64,000 nt of DNA, from NCBI GenBank assembly GCA_026826555.1, contig JAKSZT010000116.1:2833420-2897419 (forward strand), in the 5' to 3' direction. The translations under genes and the position numbers were made by a program. The DNA comes from Tolypeutes matacus. Its lineage: Eukaryota; Chordata; Mammalia; Cingulata; Chlamyphoridae. Below the pieces are notes generated by a model. It did no database searches and was not told the origin of the DNA. It worked only from the letters and a program-made list of their open reading frames with translations. This document shows, piece after piece, positions 26,701 through 40,255 of the stretch (the stretch's first letter is position 1; every line of letters begins with the position of its first letter).

Positions 26701-29700
26701 AGTTTCTTCATTTGTGAAAGCTAAGGAAGTTATTTATTTAATTGGATGCTATGCACTTGTTTCACTTACATTCAATATCAAAACCCTTCTTTGATCTAGT
26801 GCTCTGGGAATGAAGAAGGTTCTTCAGTTTTGAAGACTAAGCAAGTTGCTTGTTTAGTTGTCTACTACACACTTGTTTTCCCTTACAATCAATATCAAAA
26901 CAATGGTTTTACCTAATGCTCTGTGAATGCATGAGGTTCTTCAGTTTTGAATTCCAAGCAAGTAGTTTAATTTGATGCTATGCACTTGTTTTCACTTACA
27001 ACCAATGTCAAAACCCTGATTTTATCTAACACATGGTGAATGAAGTAGGTTCTCCAATTTTCAAAAATTAAGCAAGGTACTTTTTAAATAGGATACTGTT
27101 CACTTCTAACTTACAATCAATGCAAAAACACTGATTTTACCTTTGTGAATGTAAGTGGTTCTTCTGTTTGGAAAAATACACAAGTTACTCAATTAATTGC
27201 CTACTGCACACTTCTTTTCACTTACAGTCACTGTCAAATCACTGGTTTTACCCAATGCTTGTGAATGCAGTACGTTATTCTATTTTGAATTCTAAGCAAG
27301 TTATTTCTCTTATTTGCTGATATTTATTCTCACTTAAAATCAATGATAAAACAGTGGTTTTACCTAACACTCAGTGAATGCATGATGCCTTTCACTTCTT
27401 AAAACTGAACAAGTTACTTAAATAGTTGGCTCTTACACACTTGTTTTTGCTTACAATCAATGTCAAAATGGTGATTTTACCTAATACTTGTGAATGGAGT
27501 ATTTTCTTCTGTTGTGAAAACGAAGCATGTTACTTTTACATTTGGTGCTATACACTTGCTTTAAGTTACAATATCAAAACTCTTGCTTTACCTAACGTTC
27601 TGTAAATGAAGGAGGTTCTTCGGTTTTCAAAAATTAAGGAAGGTACTTGTTTATAAGATACTATTCACTTGATTTCACCTACAGTAAATGACATAATTGT
27701 GGTTTTACCTAACACTCTCCAAATGCAGGTGTTTCTTTACTTGTGAAAACTAGGTGTGTTAATTCCTTAATTGGCTGCTTTGCCCTTGTTCTCATTTTCT
27801 ATCAATGAAAAACACTGGTTTTACCTAACGTTTTGTGAATGTAAGTGGTTATTCAGTTTTGAAAACTAAGCAAGTTACTCATTTAATCGAGTGCTTCTTT
27901 TCACTAACAGTTAATGTCAAAACAGTGGTGATACATAATATTCTGTGAATGCAGTCATTACTTCATTTGTGAAAGCCTGGAAATTTCTTGTTTAATTGGC
28001 AGCTATGCACTTGTTTTTACATACAATAAGTATGCTCTTTGAATGTAGGAGGTTCCTCAGTTTTGAAATCACAGCAAATTACTTCTTTATTTGTCTTCTA
28101 TGTCTCTTGTTTTCATGTACAATCAATGCCAAAACACTGGTTTTACATAATTTTCTGTGAATGAAGCATGTTCTTCAGTTTTGAAAACTAAGGAAGTTAC
28201 TTTTTTACTTGGCTGCTATGCACTTGCTTTCACTTACAATGCCAATAAGTTGGTTTTACCTTATACACTGAGAATGCAGTTGTTTTTTCAAGTTGTGAAA
28301 ATGAAGCAAGTTACTTTTTCATTGGTGCTATGCATTTCTTTTCACTTACAGTCAATGACAAAACAATGGTTTACCTAAAACTCTTGTAAAGCAGTAGTTT
28401 CTTAAGTTGGGAAAACTAAGCAATTTACTTCTTTACACGATTGCTATGCACTTCTTTTCACTTGCAGTCAATGTCAAAATGGTGTTTTTACATAACCCTC
28501 AGTAAATGCAGGTTTTCTTCAGTTTTGAAAACTAGGCACGTTACTTCCTTAATTGGCTGCTTTGCACTTGTTCTCACAATCAGTGAAACAACATTGGTTT
28601 TTCCTAATGCTTTGTGAATGTAAGTGGTTCTTCAGTTTGGAAAACTATGTATGTTTTCACTTACAATGTCAAAATGATAGTTTTGCCTAATAGTTGTGAA
28701 TGCAGTAGTTTCTTCAATTGTGAAAACTATTTAAGTTACTTTTTAATTTTGTGATATGCACTTGTTTTCACTAACAGTCAATTGCAAGTGAATTGTGATA
28801 CCTAACACTCTGTGATTACAGTAAGGTCTTCAGTTGTGAAAATTAAGTTCATTACTTCTTTATTTGGCTGCTATGCACTTGGTTTAACTTACAGCCAATG
28901 TCAAAACCATGGTTTTAACTAACATTCTGGGAATGCAGTAGTCTCTTCATTTGTGAAAGCTAAGGAAGTTAAATTTTTTTGGCTGCTATGCACTTGTTTA
29001 ATTTACACTCAATATAAAAAAATTGCTTGACATAATGCTCTGTGAATGAAGGAGTTTTTCTCAATTTTTAAAACTAAGCAGGTTGCTTGTTTAATTGCCT
29101 GCTATACACTTGCTTTCTCTTACAATCAATGTTAAGGGATTCATTTTACCTAATGCTTTGTGAATGCACATAGTTCCTCAGTTTGAATTCCAAGAAAGTA
29201 GTTGAATTTGCTGCTATGCACTTGTTTTCACTTACAACCAATGTCAAAACCCCGGTTTTACCTAAAACTCTGTGAGTGAAGGAGGTTCTTCAAATTTCAA
29301 AAATTAAGTAAGGTACTTGTTTAATAGGATACTATTCACTTCTTCTCACTCATAATCAATGAAAAAACTGGATTTACCTTTGTGAATGTAAATGGTTCTT
29401 TTGTTTTGAAAACTAAGCAAGTTACTCATTTAATTACCTGCTACACACTTCTTTTCACTTACAATCAATATCGAAATTATGGTTTTACCAAACACTCTCT
29501 AAATGCTGGAAATTCTTCAGTTGTGAAAACTTTGCATGTTACTAACTTAATTGGATGCTTTACACTTGTTCACACAATCAATGAAATACCACTGCTTTTA
29601 CCTAATGCTTTGTGAATGTAAGTGGTTCTTTAATATTGAAAACTATGCAAGATATTCATTTAATCAAATGCTTCACACTTCTCTTTGCTTACACTCAAAG

Positions 29701-32700
29701 TTAAAGCAGTGGTTATACATGAGATTCTGTGAATGCAGTCATTTCTTCCCTTGTGAAAACCAATTAAGGCCTTGTTTAATTGGCTGCTATGCACTAGATT
29801 TCACATACAATAAATATCAAAACATGGTTTTACCTAACACTCTGTGAATGTAGGAGGTTCTTCACTCTTGAAAACTAAGCAAATTACTTCTTTATTTAGC
29901 TGCCATGGTACTTGTTTTCATTTACAATAAAAGTCAAAACACTGTTTTTACCTAATGCTCTGTGAGTGCATTACATTCTTCAGTTTTGAAAACTAAGTAT
30001 GTTATTGTTTTATTGGCTGCTATGTACTTCTTTTCACTTACAATGTCAATATTCTGGTTTTACGTAACATGTGGAGAATGCAGTTGTTTTTTCAAGTTGT
30101 GAAAACTAAGCATGTTACTTTTTCATTTGGTGTTAATGCACTTCTTTTCACTTACACCCAATGTCAAACACTGGTTTTAACTGACACTCTGTAAGTGTAG
30201 GAGGTTATTAAATGTTCAAAAAGTAAGCAAGGTATTTGTTTAATTGGATACTATTCATTTCTTCTCACAATCAATGAAAATATCTTAGTTTTATCTAACA
30301 CTTTGTGAATATAAGTAGTTCTTCAGTTTTGAAATTTATGCATGTTACTTTTTAATGCCAGCTTCACACTTCTTTTCACTTACAATCAATGTCAAAGCAG
30401 TGGTGATATATGAAATTCTGTGAATGCAGTCATTTCTACACTTGTGTGAACCAAGGAAGAACTTGTATAACTGGCTGTTATGCTCTTGTTTTTGCATACA
30501 ATAAATATCAAAACACTCATTTTATCTAACACTCTGTAAATATAGGAGGTTTTTCAGTTTTGTAAACTAATGAATTACTTCTTTTTTGGCTGCTATGGCA
30601 CTTGTTTTCACTTAAAACCACTGTCAAAACAGTGGTTTAACCTAATGCTCTGTGAATCCAGTATGTTCTTCAGTTTTGAAAATTAAGTAAGTTACTTTTT
30701 GAATTGAATGCTATGTACTTGTATTCACTTAAAATCAATGACAAAACAATTGTTTACTTAATACTCTTGGAATGCAATCGTTTCTTTGTTTGGGAAAACT
30801 AAACAATTTACTTCTTTAAATGAGTGCTATGCACTTGTTTTCACTTATAGTAAATGGCAAGTCAGTTGTGATACCTAACACTCTGTGAATGCATTAGTTT
30901 CTTCTGTATAGATAACTAGGCATGTTACTTCATTAATTGGCTTCTTTTTGCTTGTTCTCACAATCAATGAAAAAACACTGGTTTTCCCTAATGCTTCCTG
31001 GATGTAAGTGTTTCTTCAGTTAGGAAAAATATGCAAGTTACTCATTTAATTGCCTGATGCACATTTCATTTCACTTACAATCAATGTCATAGAACTGTTT
31101 TTACTTAATGCTCTGTGAATGCAGTAAGTTATTCTGTTTTGAATTCTAATCAAGTTACTTGTGTTATTTCCTGGTAGTTAATCTCACTTACAATCAATGC
31201 CAAAACAGTAGTTTTACTTAATGCTACAAGAATGCAGGAGGTCCTTCAGTTTTGAAAACTAAGGAAGTTGTTTCTAATATTGGGGGTTAGAAACTTGTTT
31301 TCACATAAAATCAAAGCAAAAATGCTGGTTTTACCTAATACTGAGAATGCAGTCATTTCTTCATTTGTGAAAACTAAGCAAGTTACATATTCATTTGGTG
31401 TTATACACTTGTTTTCACTTACAACCAATATCAAATCCCTGGTTTTACATAATTCTTTGTGAATGAAGGAGGATCTTCAGTTTTCTAAAATTAAGAAGGG
31501 TACTTGTTTGGATGGATACTATTCACTTATTCTTACTTACAATGTCAAAATGGTGGTTTTACCTAACCCTTTGTAAAGGCAGTGGTTTCTTCAGTCACGA
31601 AAACTAGGCATATTACTTACTTATTTGGCTGCTTTGCACTTGTTTTCACTTATGATTAATTTAAAATCCCTGGTTTTTCCTAACACTTTGTGAATGTAAG
31701 TCCTTCTTCAGCTTTGAAAATTAAGCAAGTTAATCATTTAATTGCCTGCTTCACACCGCTTTTCACTAACAATCAGTTTCATAACAGAGGTAATACATAA
31801 GATTCTGGTCATTTCTTTGCTTGTGAAAACCAAGCAAGTCCTTGTTTAATTGGCTGCTATTCACTTGTTTTCACATACATAAATATCAAAACACTGGTTT
31901 TCCTAACACTCTGTGAATGTAGGAGGTTCTTCAGTTTTGAAAACTAAGCAAATTAGTTCTTTATTTGGCTGCTATGGCCCCTGTTTTCACTTACAATCAA
32001 TGTCAAAACACTGGTTTTAACTAATGCTCTGAGAATGCAGTACTTTCTTCAGTTTTGAAAATAAAGCAAGTTACTATTTTAATTGGCTCCTATGCACTTG
32101 TTTTCACTTACAATATCAATATGATGCTTTTACCTAATGCACTGAGAATGCAGTTGTTCCTTCAAGGTGTTAAAACTAAGCAAGTTACTTTTTCTTTGGG
32201 TGCTATGCACTGGTTTTCACTTATAATCAATGACAAAATGATGGTTTACCTAGTACTCTTGGAATGCAGAAGTTTCTTCAGTTGGAAAACTAAACAACTA
32301 CTTTAAATGACTGCTATGCATTTGTTTTCACTTACAGTCAATGGCAAATCAGTTGTGATATCTAACACTCTGTGAATGCAGTAGTTTCTTTGGTTGTGAA
32401 AAGTAAGCATGTTACTCCTTTATTTGGCTGCTATGCACTCGTTTTAACTTACAACCACTGTCAAAATGATGATGGTTTTACCTAAAAGTCTTGGAAGGCA
32501 GTAGTTTCTTCATTTGTGAAAACTAAGGAAGTTATTTCTTTAATTGGCTGGTACGCACTTGTTTCCACTTACATTAAATATCATAACACTTGTTTGATCT
32601 AATGATCTGTGAATGAAGGGGGTCCTTGAGTTTTGAAAACTAAGAAAGTTACTTGTTTAATTGCCTGCCTCACACTTGTTTTCACTTACAATTAATGTCC

Positions 32701-35665
32701 AAACACTGATTTTACCTAATGCTCTGTGAATACTTGTGGTTCTTCTGTTTTGATTTCCAAGCAAGTAGTTTAATTTTCTGCTATGCACTTGTTTTCACTT
32801 ACAACCAATGTCAAATCCCTGGTTTTACCTAAAATTCTGTGAAGGAAAGAAATACTTCAATTTTCAGAAATTAAGCAAGGTACTTGTTTAAAGGCTACTA
32901 TTCACTTCTTCTCACTTACAATCCATGAAAAAACACGTTTTACCATTGTGAATGTAAGCAGTTCTTCGGTTTTGAAAACCAAGCAAGTTACTCATTTAGT
33001 TGCCTGCTATACACTTCTATTCACTTACAATCAATGTTAAAATGATGGTGTTACCTAACACTCTGTGAATACAGGAGTTTCTTCTGTTGTGAAAACTAAG
33101 CATGTTACTTCTTGAATTGGCTGCTTTGCACTTGTTCTCACAATCAATGAAAAATACACTTGTTTACCTTGTGAACGTAAGTGGTTCTTCAATTTGTAAA
33201 ACTATGCAAGTTACTCATTTAATTGCCTGCTGCAAACTTCTTTTCACTTACAATCACCATCAAAGCACTGGTTTTACCTAATTGTCTGTGAATGCAGTAG
33301 TTTATTCTGTTTTGAATTCTAAACAAGTTACTTGTGTTATTTGCTGGTATTTCTTCTCACTTACAAACAATGCCAAAACAGTGGTTTTATCTAATGCTCT
33401 ATGAATGCAGGAGGTCTCTCTGTTTTGAAAACTAAGGAAGTTACTTCTTTAATTGGATACTAAGCACTTGTTTTCACATACAATGTCAATATGCTGGTTT
33501 TACCTATTATGCTGAGATTGCAGTTGTTTCTTCAATTTGTGAAAACTAAGCAAGTTACTTTTTAATTTGGTGCTATGCACTTGTTTTCACTTACAACAAA
33601 TGTTAAAACCCTGGTTTTACCAAATGAAGGAGGTTCTTCAACTTTCAATAATTAAGCAAGGTACTTGTTTAATAGGATAATATTCACTTCTCATATATAA
33701 GCAATGAAAAATCAATAGTTTCATCTAACATTTTGTGAATATAACTAGTTCTTCAGTTTTGAAAACTAAGCAAGTTACTCATTTAATTGCCTGCTTCACA
33801 CCTCTTTTCACTTACAATCAATGTAAAAATGGTGGGTTTACCTATAGCTCTGTGAATGCAAGAGATTCTTCAGTTGTGAAAATTAAGCATGTTATTTCTT
33901 CATTAGCTGCTTTGCACTTCTTCTCACAATCAATGAATAAACACTGGTTTTACATATTGCTTTGTGAATGTAAGTGTTTCTTCAGTGTGGAAAACTATGC
34001 ACGTTACCCTATTAATTGCCTGTTGCCCAATTCTTTTCAATTGCAATCAATGTCAGAGCACTGTATTTACCTAATGTTCTGTGAATGCAATAGTTTATTC
34101 TATTTTGAATTCTAAGCAAGTTACATGAGTTATTTGCTGGAATTTATTCTCACTTAAAATCAATGCCAAACAGTGATTTAACCTAATACAATATGAATGC
34201 AGGAGATCCTTCAGTTATGAAAACTATACAAGTTACTTGTATAATGGGCTGTTACACACTAGTTTCCAATTAAATCAATGTCAAAGTGCTGGTTTTACCT
34301 AATAATTTTGAAGGCAGAAGTTTCTTCATTTGTGAAGGCTAAGCAAGTTACTTTTTCATTTGGTGCAATGCACTTGGTTTCACTTGCAACAAAAGTCAAA
34401 TCCCTGGTTTTACCTAATGCTCTGTGAATGTAGGAAATTTTTCAGTTTTTCAATAATTAAAGGAGGTACTTGTTTAATATGATAATATTCACTTGTTTTT
34501 TTATTACAATCAATGTCAAAATGTTGGTTTTACCTAACCCTCTGTAAATGCAGGAGTTTCTTCAGTTGTGATAACTTGGCACATTACTTCTTTAATTGTC
34601 TGCTTTGCAATTGTCCTCACAACCAATGAAAAAACACTGGTTTTGCCTAATGCTTTGTGAATGTAAGATGTGCTTCAGTTTGGAAAACTATGTAAGTTAC
34701 TCATTTAATTGCCTGCTTCACACTTCTTTTCACTTACAATCAATGTCAAGCACTGATTTAATCTAGTGCTCTGTGAAGAAAGTAGGCTATTCTGTTTTGA
34801 ATTCTAAGCAAGATACTTGTGATATTTGCTGGTATTTATCCACACTTACAATCAAAGCCAAAAAAGTGGTTTCTTAACATTCTATAAATGCAATATTGAT
34901 TTTACTTGTGAAAAATAAGCAATTTGCTTTTTCATTTGGTGCTTTGCACTTGTTTTCATTTACAACCAATGTCAAAACCCTAGTTTTATCTAATGTTCTG
35001 TGAATGAAGGAAGTTTTTCAGTTTTCAAAATTAAATAAGGTGCTTGTTTAATAGGGTACTATTCAATTGTTTTCACTCACAATCAATGTCAAAACACTCA
35101 TTTTACCTAACATTATTTGAAAGAAGGTGATTCTTTAATTTTCAAATATCAAGCAAAGTACTGGCTTAATAGGATACTCTTCACTTCTCTCTTACAATTC
35201 ATAAAAACTCTGGTTTTACTTCATGCTCTGTGAATGCAGCAGTTCCTTCATTTTTGAAATCTAAACAAGTTACTTGTATAATTGGTTCTTACACACTTTT
35301 TTTTAAACAATCAATGCCAAATTGCTGGTTTTACCTAACACTAAGTGAATGCAGGAGTTTCTTGAGTTGTGAAATCTAGGCATGTTACTTCCTTAATTGG
35401 CTTCTTTGCACTTGTTCTCACAATCACAGAAAAACACTGGTTTTATCTAACAATTTGTGAATGTAAGTGGTTCTTCAGTTGGGAAAACTATGCAAGTAAC
35501 TCAATTAATAGCCTGCTGCACACTTCCATTTGATTACAGTCAGTGTCAAACACTGGTTTTACCTAATGCTCTGTGAATACAATAGGTTATTTTATTTTGA
35601 ATTTGAAACGAGATAATTATGTTATTTGCAGGTATTTATTCTCACAATCAATGCCAAAACTGTGG

Positions 35666-35699
35666 TTTTACCTAACACTTTATGAAGTCAAAATGCTGG
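35666..35699 (+). repeat. Strongly truncated monomer (about 34 bp)
   Basis: A C unit begins normally (CCTAACACTTTATGAA), then jumps to GTCAAAATGCTGG, the end of a C unit. About 80 bp are lost, the phase of the next unit is intact, and D follows as usual. Confidence 0.65.
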
Positions 35700-37420
35700 T
35701 TTTACCTAATACTTGTGAATACACTAGTTTCTTCAGTTGTGAAAACTAAGCAATTTACTTTTTCATTTGGTGCTATGCACTTGTTTTCACTTACAATCAA
35801 TGATAAAACACTGGCTTTACCTAAAGCTCTGTGAATGAAGGAGGTTCTTCAGGTTTCAAAAATTAAGAATACACTTGTTTAATAGGCTCTATTCACTTGT
35901 TTTCACTTACAATCAATGTCAAAATGGTGGTTTTACCTAACACTCTGTTAATGCAGGAGTGTCTTCAGTTGTGAATATTGGGCATGTTTCTTCCTTATTT
36001 GGCTGATTTACACTTGTTACCAGTTACAACTAGTGAAGAAACACTGGTTTTACCTAATGCCCTTTCCATGCACGAGGTTTTTCTGTTTTAAAAACTGAGC
36101 AAGTTACTTGTTTAATTGGCTGCTATGCACGTATTTTCACTTACAATGTCAATATGGTAGTTTTATCTAATATGCAAAGAATGCAGTTGTATGAACAAGT
36201 TGTGAAAACTAAGCAAGTAACTTTTTCATTGGGTGCTGTGCACTTGTTTTCACTAGCAACCAATGTCAAAACTCTGGTTTAACCTAACATTCTGTGAATG
36301 AAGCAGGTTCTTTAGGTTCCAAACTTAAGGATATTATTTGTTTAACAGGATACTCTATACTCGTTTTCACTTACAATCAATGTCAAAACCCTGGTTTAAC
36401 TTAGCACTCAGTGAATGAAGGAGGTTTATACATTTTCAAAAATTAATCAAGGTACTTGTTTGTTAGGATACTATTCACATAGTCTCACTTATAATCAATG
36501 AAAAAAACGGGTTTTATGTAATGCTTTGTGAATGTAAGTGGTTCTTCAGTTTTGTAAACTAAGCAAGTTACTCATTTAATTGCCTGCATCACACTTATTT
36601 TCACTTACAATCAATGTCAAAGCAGTGCTGATACATAATATTCTGTGAATGGAGTCATTTCTTCACTAGAAAAAAACAAGCAAGTCCTTGTTTCATTGGT
36701 TGCTGTGCACTTGTTTTCACATACAATAAATACCAAAACACTGGTTCTACCTAAAGCTCTGTGAATATAGGAGGTTCTTCAGTTTTGAAAATTAAGTAAA
36801 TTACTTCTTTTTTTTGGCTGCAGTGGCATTTATTTTCACCTACAACCAGTGTGAAAACACTGGTTTTTCCTAAAGCTCTGTGACTGCAGTAGGTAATTCA
36901 GTTTTGAAAACTGAACAATTTGCTTCTTAGATGACTGCTTCACACTTGTTTTCACTTACAGTCAATGGGAAATCAGTTGTGATACCTAGAACTCTGTGAA
37001 TACAGTAGTTTGTTTAGTTGTGAAAACTGAACATGTTACTTCTTTAATTGGCTACTATGCACTTGTTTTAACTTTCAACAAATGTCAAAACCATGGTTTT
37101 ACCTAACGTTCTGGGAATGCAGTAGTTTCTGCCTTTGTGAAAGCTAAGGAAGTTATTTCTTTATTTGACTATTACACACTTGTTTTCATTTACATTTCAA
37201 TACCAAAATTCTTGATCAAATATCAAAATATCTTCATTCTGTAAATGAAGGAGGTTCTTCAGTTTTGAAAACTAAGCAAGTTGCCTGTTTAATTACCTGC
37301 TATACACTAGTTTTAAGTTTCAATCGATGTCAAAACACTGGTTTTACCTAATGCTGTGTGAGAGCCTGAGGTTCTACAGTATTGAATTCCAATAAAAAAG
37401 TTTAATTTGCTGCTCTGCAA

Positions 37421-40255
37421 TGTCAAAACACTGCTTTTACTCTGCCAATGCAGTAGTTTCTTCACCTTTGAATTCAAAGTAAGAATCTTGTATCATTGTT
37501 TGCTTTGCATGGGTTTCCCCTTGTAATCAATATTAAATCACTGGTTTTACCTAATGCTCTGTGAATTCTGGAGGTACTGACGTTTGGAAATGCAAGTCTG
37601 ATACTTGTTTCCTTGGCTGCTATGCATCTGTTTTCACAATCCATGTTAAACTACCCCTTTACCTAAGGCTATGTCAATGCAGTAGTTTCTTCACTTTTGA
37701 AATCTAAGTAAGATTCTTGTTTAATTTGCTACTATGCACGTGTTTTCAAATACCATTAACTACAAAACACTGCTTTTACCTAACACTCTGTGAATACAGT
37801 TGGTTCTTCACTTTTGAAAGCCAATAAAGAAACTTGTTTCATTGGCTGCTTTGCACGTGTTTTCACTTATAATCCATGTCAAAGCACTGGTTTTCCTAAC
37901 AATTTGTGAATACAGGAGGTTCTTCACTTTTGTAAAGTAATTAAGGTACTTGTTTCCTTAGCTGCTATACACTTGTTTTCACTAAAAATCACTGTCAAAA
38001 CACTGCTATTGCCTAGTACTATGCCAATCCACTAATAATTCTGTTTTGAAAACAATGCAGGACTCTTATTTCCTAGGCTTCTATGCACTTGTTTTCACTT
38101 AGAATCAAAGGCAAACACTGGTTTTACCTAACACTGTCTGAATGCAGGAGGTTCTCCAGTTTTGAAAACTAAGCAGGATACTCATTTAATTGGCAGTTAT
38201 ATAATTGTTTTGAGTTAAAATAAACTTCAAAATCCTGGTTTTAACCTAATGCTCTAAGAATACCAGAAGTACTTCACTTTTGTAAAGAAAGTAAGATACT
38301 TGTTTCCTTGGCTGCTATGCACTTGTTTACACTTACAATTAATGCCAAAAAACTGCTTATACAGAATGCTCTGCCAATGCAGTAGATTCTTCACTTTTGA
38401 AATCTAATTAAGATTCTTGTTTCATTTGCTACTATGAATATGTTTTCACTTACAGTCAACTTCAAAACACTGATTTCACCTAATGTTCTGTGAATGCAGG
38501 AGGTACATCAATTTTGAAAAATAACTAAGGTACTTGTTTCTTTTCTTGCAATGCACTTCCTTTCATTCACAAACACTGCTTTTACCTAATGCTATGTCAA
38601 TGTAGTGATTTCTTCAGTTTTCAAAACTAAGCAAGATACTAATTTCATTGGCAGCTATGCACTTGTTTTGAGTTACAATCAATTTCAAATATTGGTTTTA
38701 ACTTAATGCTCTCTGAATACAGGAGGTTCTTTACTTTTGTAAAGTAAGAAAGACTTGTTTCCTCGGCTGCTATGCACTTGTTTTCACTTGCAACCAATGT
38801 CAAATCACAACTTTTACCTAATGCTATGTCAATGCAGTAGTTTCTTCATTTTTGAAATCTATATAATATTTGTGTTTCATTTGCTGCTATGCTTGTGTTT
38901 TCACTTACATTCAACTTCAAAACCCTTGTTTTACCTAATGCTATGCCAATGCAGTTGTTTGTTCAGTTTTCAAAACTAAGCAAGATATTTTTCCTTGGGT
39001 GCAATGCACTTATTTTCACTTACAAGAAAATTCAAAAAATATTTTTTTTTTACCTAACACACTCTGAATGCAGGCGATTCTTCAGTTTTGACAACTAAAT
39101 CAGATACTCTTTTCAATGGCAGCTATTCAGGTGTTTTGAATTACAATCAACTTTGAAACCCTGGTTTACCTAAAACTCTGTGAATGCAGGCAGTTTTTCG
39201 CTTTTGAAAATGAAGAAATAAAATTACAGTCAATATTAAAACACCGCTTTTACCTAATGATCTGTGAATTCAGGAGATACTAAGGTTTTGAAATGTAAGT
39301 GTGATACTTGTTTCCTTGCCTGCTATACACTTGTTTTTACTTTCAAAAATGTCAAAGCACCCCTTTACCTAAGGCTATGCCAATGCAGTAGTTTCTTCAC
39401 TTTTGAAATATAAGAATTGTGTTTCATTTGCTGCTATGCACATGCTTTCACTTACAATCAACTTAAAAATACTGGTTTCACATAACAGTCTGTGAATGCA
39501 GGAGGTACTTCAATTTTGAAAGATAAGTGAGATTCTTGTTTCTTTGTCTGTTATGCACATGTTTTCACTCACAATCTATATCAAATCTCTGTTTTTACCT
39601 AATGCTATGCAGATGCAGAGGTTTCTTCAGGTTTTGAAAAATAAGCAAGATGCTTGTTTCATTGGTTGCAATGCACTTGCTTTCACTTACATTAAAATTC
39701 AAAAGACTTTTTTTACCTGACATACTCTGAATGAAGGGGATTTTTCCAGTTTGACAACTAAGCATCATACTCTTTTCATAGACAACTATGCACATGCTTT
39801 GACTTAAAATTAACTTCAAAACCCTGGTTTGCCTAAAATTATGTGAATCAGTCAGATTTTCAGTTTTGAAAATGAAGAAAGAATCTTGTTTCATTGGCTG
39901 CAATGCACGTATTTTCACTTATAATCAAATTAAAAACACTGGTTTTATTAACACTCTGACTGTAGGAGGTTCTTTCATTTTGAAAACTAAGCAAGATACA
40001 ATTTTCATTGGAGACCATGCACATGTTTTGACTTATGATCAAATTCAAAACCCTGGTTTTACCTAATGCTCTGTAAACACAGTTGATTCAACAGTTTTGA
40101 AAACTAAGAAAGAAACTTGTTTTGGTGGCTGCTATGTATGTATTTTCATTTATAATCGTTATAAAATCACTGGTGTTAATACTCTCAGAAAACTGAAGGT
40201 TCTTCAGTTTTGTACAGTCAGTAAGACACTTGTTTCCTTGCCTATTATGCATTTG
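37421..40255 (+). repeat. Type II satellite block, short (about 24 monomers)
   Basis: From TGTCAAAACACTGC onward the monomers switch to the type II signature: CTTTTGAAATCTAAGTAAG, GATACTTGTTTCCTTGG, TATGCCAATGCAG and CAACTTCAAAACAC. The subtype order after the junction (a/e hybrid, f, g, h, i, j, k, l, a) matches the order in the large type II block near 61.6-62.7 kb, so both blocks descend from the same higher-order unit. The right end is placed where TTGTTTCCTTG (type II) gives way to AAATACAGTTAATATG, which resembles the type I G-subtype tail. That boundary is uncertain by about 20 bp because the two types share sequence there. Confidence 0.85.

Larger units (their letters stand above)
1..37420 (+). 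repeat. Type I satellite block, left (about 320 monomers)
   Basis: Monomers here carry the type I signature: AAGCAAGTTACTTG followed by TTTAATTGGCTGC, then CAATGTCAAAA before the CTGG anchor. About 17 subtypes recur, which I label A to P plus variants. Diagnostic ones are A (GAATGTAAGTGG, TTTAATTGCCTGC), B (TTGAATTCTAAGC, GTGTTATTTGCTGG), D (CCTAATACTTGTGAATG, TTTTTCATTTGGTGC), F (GAAAACTAGGCAC, TTCTCACAATCAATG), G (GATACATAAGATTCTG, ACATACAATAAATATC), J (ATGCTGAGAATGCAG, TTCAAGTTGTG), K (GCTCTTGGAATGCAG, AGTTGGGAAAAC), L (GTGATACCTAACAC), O (TTGAATTCCAAGC) and P (AATTTTCAAAAATTAAGC, TTTAATAGGATAC). The neighbour order is repeatedly J-K-L-M-N-O-P-A-F-A-B-C-D-E and A-G-H-I-J. The block ends in a truncated O unit at about 37,420. 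Confidence 0.9.

Noticed and set aside
33735..34115. 126-codon open frame on the + strand, the longest seen
   Set aside because: It is chance read-through of about three monomers whose in-frame stops happen to be mutated. It has no domain, signal peptide or conserved frame, and the same stretch is ordinary satellite.
38755..39098. Cys/His-rich translated frames (CTCFHLQ, CQCSSFF) resembling a C2H2 zinc-finger array
   Set aside because: The period is 39 codons, not 28. There is no C-x2-4-C...H-x3-H spacing and no TGEKP-like linker, and stops interrupt every unit or two.
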